Shown: one piece after another, positions 7,692 through 10,382 of the stretch
Position numbering within the stretch: position 1 is the stretch's first letter
Layout of the letters: every line of letters starts with the position of its first letter
NCBI GenBank assembly: GCA_028875335.1
Contig: JAPPEF010000167.1
Coordinates: 1-10,382, forward strand
Length of the DNA stretch: 10,382 nucleotides
From: Gemmatimonadota bacterium
Lineage (GTDB): Bacteria > Latescibacterota > UBA2968 > UBA8231
Direction: 5' to 3'
Made by a program: the position numbers and the translations under genes
Notes under the pieces: model-generated
What the model was told of the DNA's origin: nothing
The model's input: the letters and a program-made list of their open reading frames with translations, nothing else
Database searches by the model: none

Positions 7692-7711
7692 AACTGCTAA
7701 AAAAAGCAGTT
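7692..7711 (+). other. Small hairpin in the leader of the CBM9-like gene
   Basis: AACTGCT (7692-7698) pairs with AGCAGTT (7705-7711) around a loop of six A. It lies between the upstream AGGAGGAG and the AAAGGA that serves the ATG at 7739. The stem is AT-rich and modest, and only a short TTTC follows, so it is a poor terminator. It could modulate translation or mRNA stability. Confidence 0.35.
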
Positions 7712-7738
7712 TTCTCACACAGGAAAGGACTGTGGGTA

Positions 7739-8665
7739 ATGAGCAAAACAATAAGTTGTAGCTTCTTGGCATTGAGTTTTGTCCTTTTCACCGTCGTAGC
7801 CAGTTCGGCTCACCTGCGGACAGACAGAAACTGGGCCGCAGTTCAGGTGCCTATTGGCGTCGATGGCATACGAGATGTCCAGATGGACGGAGACATAAGT
7901 GAATGGGACAACGTACCTTCGGTCTTCTGGGTGACCCATGAAGATCTGATCGAGACCGTCACCGGTACCCAAGGGGATCCCGACCCTTCCAATCTAGCCG
8001 AGCGCATCATTTTCGGCTGGAGTCCAGTGACCAACATTTTGTATTTCATGGAGGAAAGGTTCGACGACCTCTTTTACGGGACCATCGAAAATAATTTCGA
8101 TACGGTCGAGGTGACCTTGGACTTCGACCACAGCGGCGACGCCATTTTCCAGGCCGTAAACTCGGCGGATTTGGATCCGGAAAGATGGGAAGGGGCCCTA
8201 TCCCAGAATTACCGCTACAAGCTAGACCAAGAAAATAATATGTGGCTCTGGGGCGCAGCTCCGTGGGCTGGAGTCGAGCCTTATTCCGGTGCCAAATGGA
8301 GTTTTGAAGGCGATATCAACGGCGGAGCCGGAACCCTGTTCATGGAAATGTGGTTCACTCCCTTCGACGATTTGCCCACCAGTTCTACGGGCATAGATGA
8401 CGAAGGTGTGATCGTCCACACTATGCAGGCAGGCGAAATCATGGGTATTGGTTTTGCCGTTCAGGACGATGACAACGGTGCCGAAGGCACGTACAACGGC
8501 TACTGGACCAATAGCGGCGACACGGAACTCTATTTCAAAGCTACCGCTATGGTTGACTATGTCCTGCTCCCCTTTGATGAGAGCATGTGGGTAGCGGGTG
8601 AAGACGTAGGCACTGCCGTCGAATCGGATAGCTGGGGGGACATCAAGGAGAGTTTTTCCCGCTAA
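7739..8665 (+). CDS. Secreted CBM9-like domain protein
   Basis: This is a 308-residue protein. The chosen ATG at 7739 follows AAAGGA (7724-7729) and gives a clean signal peptide: MSK, a hydrophobic core (residues 7-21) and cleavage after ASSA (24). The TTG at 7682 is an alternative start. The mature part contains MDGDISEWDNVP (49-60), the hallmark opening of family 9 carbohydrate-binding-module-like (CBM9/DOMON-like) domains. Later strands include NILYFMEERFDD (99-110) and the acidic strand DTVEVTLDFDHSGD (121-134), as expected for this beta-sandwich. No glycosidase catalytic motif is visible, so it probably binds a glycan or another ligand outside the cytoplasm. It appears monocistronic: an AT-rich promoter region precedes it and a strong terminator follows at 8695-8725. 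The C-terminus ends SWGDIKESFSR with no sorting signal. The fold assignment is fairly confident and the ligand unknown. The domain also occurs in outer-membrane and redox-associated proteins, so sugar binding should not be assumed. Confidence 0.8.
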   Translation: MSKTISCSFLALSFVLFTVVASSAHLRTDRNWAAVQVPIGVDGIRDVQMDGDISEWDNVPSVFWVTHEDLIETVTGTQGDPDPSNLAERIIFGWSPVTNILYFMEERFDDLFYGTIENNFDTVEVTLDFDHSGDAIFQAVNSADLDPERWEGALSQNYRYKLDQENNMWLWGAAPWAGVEPYSGAKWSFEGDINGGAGTLFMEMWFTPFDDLPTSSTGIDDEGVIVHTMQAGEIMGIGFAVQDDDNGAEGTYNGYWTNSGDTELYFKATAMVDYVLLPFDESMWVAGEDVGTAVESDSWGDIKESFSR

Positions 8666-8694
8666 GGAGAACAAGTAAGAGAAAATGAGCAGTT

Positions 8695-8725
8695 AGGGGG
8701 CGAGGTCATCTTCGCCCCCTTTTTT
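8695..8725 (+). terminator. Strong intrinsic terminator after the CBM9-like gene
   Basis: AGGGGGCGA (8695-8703) pairs perfectly with TCGCCCCCT (8712-8720) around an 8-nt loop. The T-run is at 8720-8725, its first T also closing the stem. The site begins 30 bp after the stop codon. It separates the CBM9-like gene from the next gene, although read-through cannot be excluded. Confidence 0.92.
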
Positions 8726-8749
8726 AATAATCTTGCCAAAGGATTGGGT

Positions 8750-10382
8750 ATGCTCTCACCTAAGTCAATAGGGTTGCTTTTACTCGCGTTGCTCGGTGTC
8801 GGCCTCTGCCCTCAAAATGTCTCCGGCGTGGTTGTTTATAGAATTGGCACGCCTTTTTCAACAACAGAAAAAGACAGTCTTGCAGGTCTCGGCATCGACT
8901 TCAGGGAACTCGACTGGTCGGTCTCCCAACTGCAGGATGGCCTTGATCTGGACTCTTTGCCGGCGGGTTCACTGCAACCTAACTACTTTGATGAGGACGA
9001 AGACATCGCCGCGACCCTATTGAGCAGAGGTGGCTGGGTACGGGTGCGGCTTTTCGCCAATCAAAATAGACTGATTGGAGAGGTCCTAGTCGATGGCGAT
9101 CCGACTACGGGCCTCACGTGGCCAGCCGTAGCTCCAGAGAGCTTCCAGGTGGGCACTTCGCGGACCCTCAGTGAACAATTGACTTTTGATTTAGGCGGGC
9201 GATTTCTCATCCGGGAAGCGAGGTTCCGCCCTCTGGCGGAAAAGCCAGAGCACTTTTTGGAGCGGCTCTCCATTGGCACTCTCGATGAAAGGCTGGTCAA
9301 TATTGGCAACAGAATGTCTAGGTTCCCGACCGTAGCCGAGGTAAGAGAAAATACCGAACCTGAAGTCAGCGTGATTTTAGACCCGCCGATATCGACTCAA
9401 ACGGTCCAATTGCTGATTTTTCGCGACACACCCAAGGAAATAGGGCTCGCCGATTTTGAACTCTACGGCGATGGTTTCGTAGCCCGGGCCGCGTATGAGT
9501 CCGAAGTAGTCGACCTAGGCGGCTTGGCCAGTTGGGGTGAGATTCGCTGGTCGGGCCGGCAAGATACGGACGCCCGAGTCGATATCCGCACTCGGACGGG
9601 CGCAGACCCACATCCCGACATTTTTTGGCAACTGCGACCCGAGCAGCGGGACAGCGTGCAATTTCGCGATGGCGGTGGCGACTTGACCCTGAGCGAATAC
9701 AAGCGCCGCTACAGCAAGCTGCTCGATGTTCTCAAGCCGGTAAAACCCCAGGATAGAGTGAGCCCCGATACGGAAAACTGGAGTTTCTGGTCCAGTCCCT
9801 ACCTGTTTGAAAACTCGGGGACCAGCATCGTTTCTCCCAGTCCTCGCCAATTTTTACAACTCAAAGTGGACTTCCTTTCTACAATCGAGGATGGGGGCAA
9901 GATCGATTATATCGAGTTCAAGGCCTCAGTTCCGCCAGCCGTGCACGGCTTAGTAGGAGAAATTTTCCCGGTGGATACTCAAGTGGGGCAAGCGACGCAT
10001 TTCACTTACTTCATCCGGCCGACCATCCGGGCCGGCGACATGGGCTTTGACGGCGTAGAGATTTCCACGCCCTCGGGGGTGATTTCAGTCGATTCACTAC
10101 GCATAGACGGCATCAACTACAACGACTTTATCTGGGCAAAAACCGCGGATGGCTTGGGTTTTGAGCTCAACTTTCCGCGCAAGCTAGAGCCTACCGACAG
10201 CGGAGCCCTGATCGAGGTGGTGTTCAATGCGCCGGTGCTGCGGGAAGTGGGCACGCTGTTTACTGGTAAAGTGTTCAATAGCGCCGAGCCGAACGAGGTG
10301 CGCCAGCGCATCAACCCGGGTAACGCTGCCGACGAGATTGAGAGCGACGGGATTGCAGTGAAAACATCGCTGAGCAGCTCAC
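8750..10382 (+). CDS. Large exported protein with discoidin-like regions, partial
   Basis: The frame is open from ATG 8750 to the right edge (544 complete codons, no stop). AAAGGA (8738-8743) lies 6 nt before the start. The N-terminus, MLSPKSIGLLLLALLGVGLC, is a signal peptide, probably cleaved near VSG (24-26). The C20 context is not a canonical lipobox. Two regions look like discoidin (F5/8 type C-like) beta-sandwiches. The first, about 110-185, has VDGDPTTGLTWP and LTFDLGGRFLIREARF. The second, about 205-295, has QLLIFRDTP, VVDLGGLASWGEIRWSG and RVDIRTRTG. Residues 343-405 and 410-510 continue as strand-rich sequence (NWSFWSSPYLF, FLQLKVDFLST, GFDGVEISTP). I see no catalytic motif or membrane segment. 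Such proteins usually bind surfaces or glycans or form extracellular scaffolds; that role is inferred. It lies 84 bp downstream of the CBM9-like gene but beyond a strong terminator, so it probably has separate or read-through expression. The C-terminus, where a sorting domain might lie, is not in the window. Confidence 0.75.
   Translation, partial: MLSPKSIGLLLLALLGVGLCPQNVSGVVVYRIGTPFSTTEKDSLAGLGIDFRELDWSVSQLQDGLDLDSLPAGSLQPNYFDEDEDIAATLLSRGGWVRVRLFANQNRLIGEVLVDGDPTTGLTWPAVAPESFQVGTSRTLSEQLTFDLGGRFLIREARFRPLAEKPEHFLERLSIGTLDERLVNIGNRMSRFPTVAEVRENTEPEVSVILDPPISTQTVQLLIFRDTPKEIGLADFELYGDGFVARAAYESEVVDLGGLASWGEIRWSGRQDTDARVDIRTRTGADPHPDIFWQLRPEQRDSVQFRDGGGDLTLSEYKRRYSKLLDVLKPVKPQDRVSPDTENWSFWSSPYLFENSGTSIVSPSPRQFLQLKVDFLSTIEDGGKIDYIEFKASVPPAVHGLVGEIFPVDTQVGQATHFTYFIRPTIRAGDMGFDGVEISTPSGVISVDSLRIDGINYNDFIWAKTADGLGFELNFPRKLEPTDSGALIEVVFNAPVLREVGTLFTGKVFNSAEPNEVRQRINPGNAADEIESDGIAVKTSLSSS

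Larger units (their letters stand above)
7474..7738 (+). promoter_or_regulatory. AT-rich intergenic region with candidate promoter and leader
   Basis: These 265 bp hold no gene that I can support. The first part (about 7500-7660) is much richer in A and T than the flanking genes. The best sigma-70-like pair is TTGATT (7585-7590), 17 nt, TATTAA (7608-7613), pointing to the CBM9-like gene. A perfect TATAAT also lies at 7541-7546, but without a good -35 element at the right distance. A second weak pair is TTGCGA (7486-7491), 16 nt, TATAAA (7508-7513). Transcription starting just after 7613 would leave a leader of over 100 nt. I see no clear terminator for the upstream operon here. Confidence 0.45.

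Noticed and set aside
7622..7765. TTGTAGCTTC occurring twice (7622-7631 and 7756-7765)
   Set aside because: The second copy lies inside the signal-peptide codons and there is no other symmetry. It is a short chance repeat.
1..10382. CRISPR arrays, insertion sequences, tRNA/rRNA genes, phage or defence genes
   Set aside because: None seen: no regularly spaced repeats, transposase motifs or RNA-gene signatures on either strand.

Overview
The window looks like a chromosomal segment from an uncultured, heterotrophic Gram-negative bacterium. The evidence is one lipoprotein, four other proteins with export signals, FG-GAP/ASPIC-UnbV (CRTAC1-type) propeller proteins, a CBM9-like protein, and a COG3618-style amidohydrolase next to a Gfo/Idh/MocA-type oxidoreductase. 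This mix is typical of particle- or polysaccharide-associated lineages such as Latescibacterota, Poribacteria, Planctomycetota or Acidobacteriota. I cannot decide among them from sequence alone. Genes are of moderate GC, and several start after clear Shine-Dalgarno sites. I see no tRNA, rRNA, insertion sequence, CRISPR array or phage gene.

Left part (1-1785): a divergent pair. On the minus strand, running off the left edge, is the N-terminal 199 residues of an amidohydrolase/lactonase-like protein starting at 598. On the plus strand is a 326-residue Gfo/Idh/MocA-like protein (805-1785) with altered nucleotide-binding and catalytic motifs. They share a 206-bp intergenic region that holds a 10-bp perfect palindrome. 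A sugar or cyclitol dehydrogenase plus lactonase pair is a reasonable inference.

Middle (1936-7473): a compact three-gene cluster of exported proteins. It comprises a lipoprotein with N-terminal TPR-like helices, a seven-repeat FG-GAP calcium-binding propeller and a C-terminal ASPIC/UnbV domain; an exported protein of about 13 TPRs; and a second FG-GAP/ASPIC-UnbV protein without TPRs. Spacings are short (57 and 15 bp), so an operon is likely. All three genes lie in the same reading frame and are separated only by single TAG codons. Their joint function is unknown, and this is the best candidate for an undescribed envelope or surface assembly.

Right part (7474-10382): an AT-rich 265-bp region with promoter-like elements and an unusual leader precedes a secreted CBM9-like protein (7739-8665). 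That gene ends in a strong intrinsic terminator (8695-8725). The last gene starts at 8750 and runs off the right edge. It encodes a large exported protein with discoidin-like beta-sandwich features and no recognised enzyme motif.
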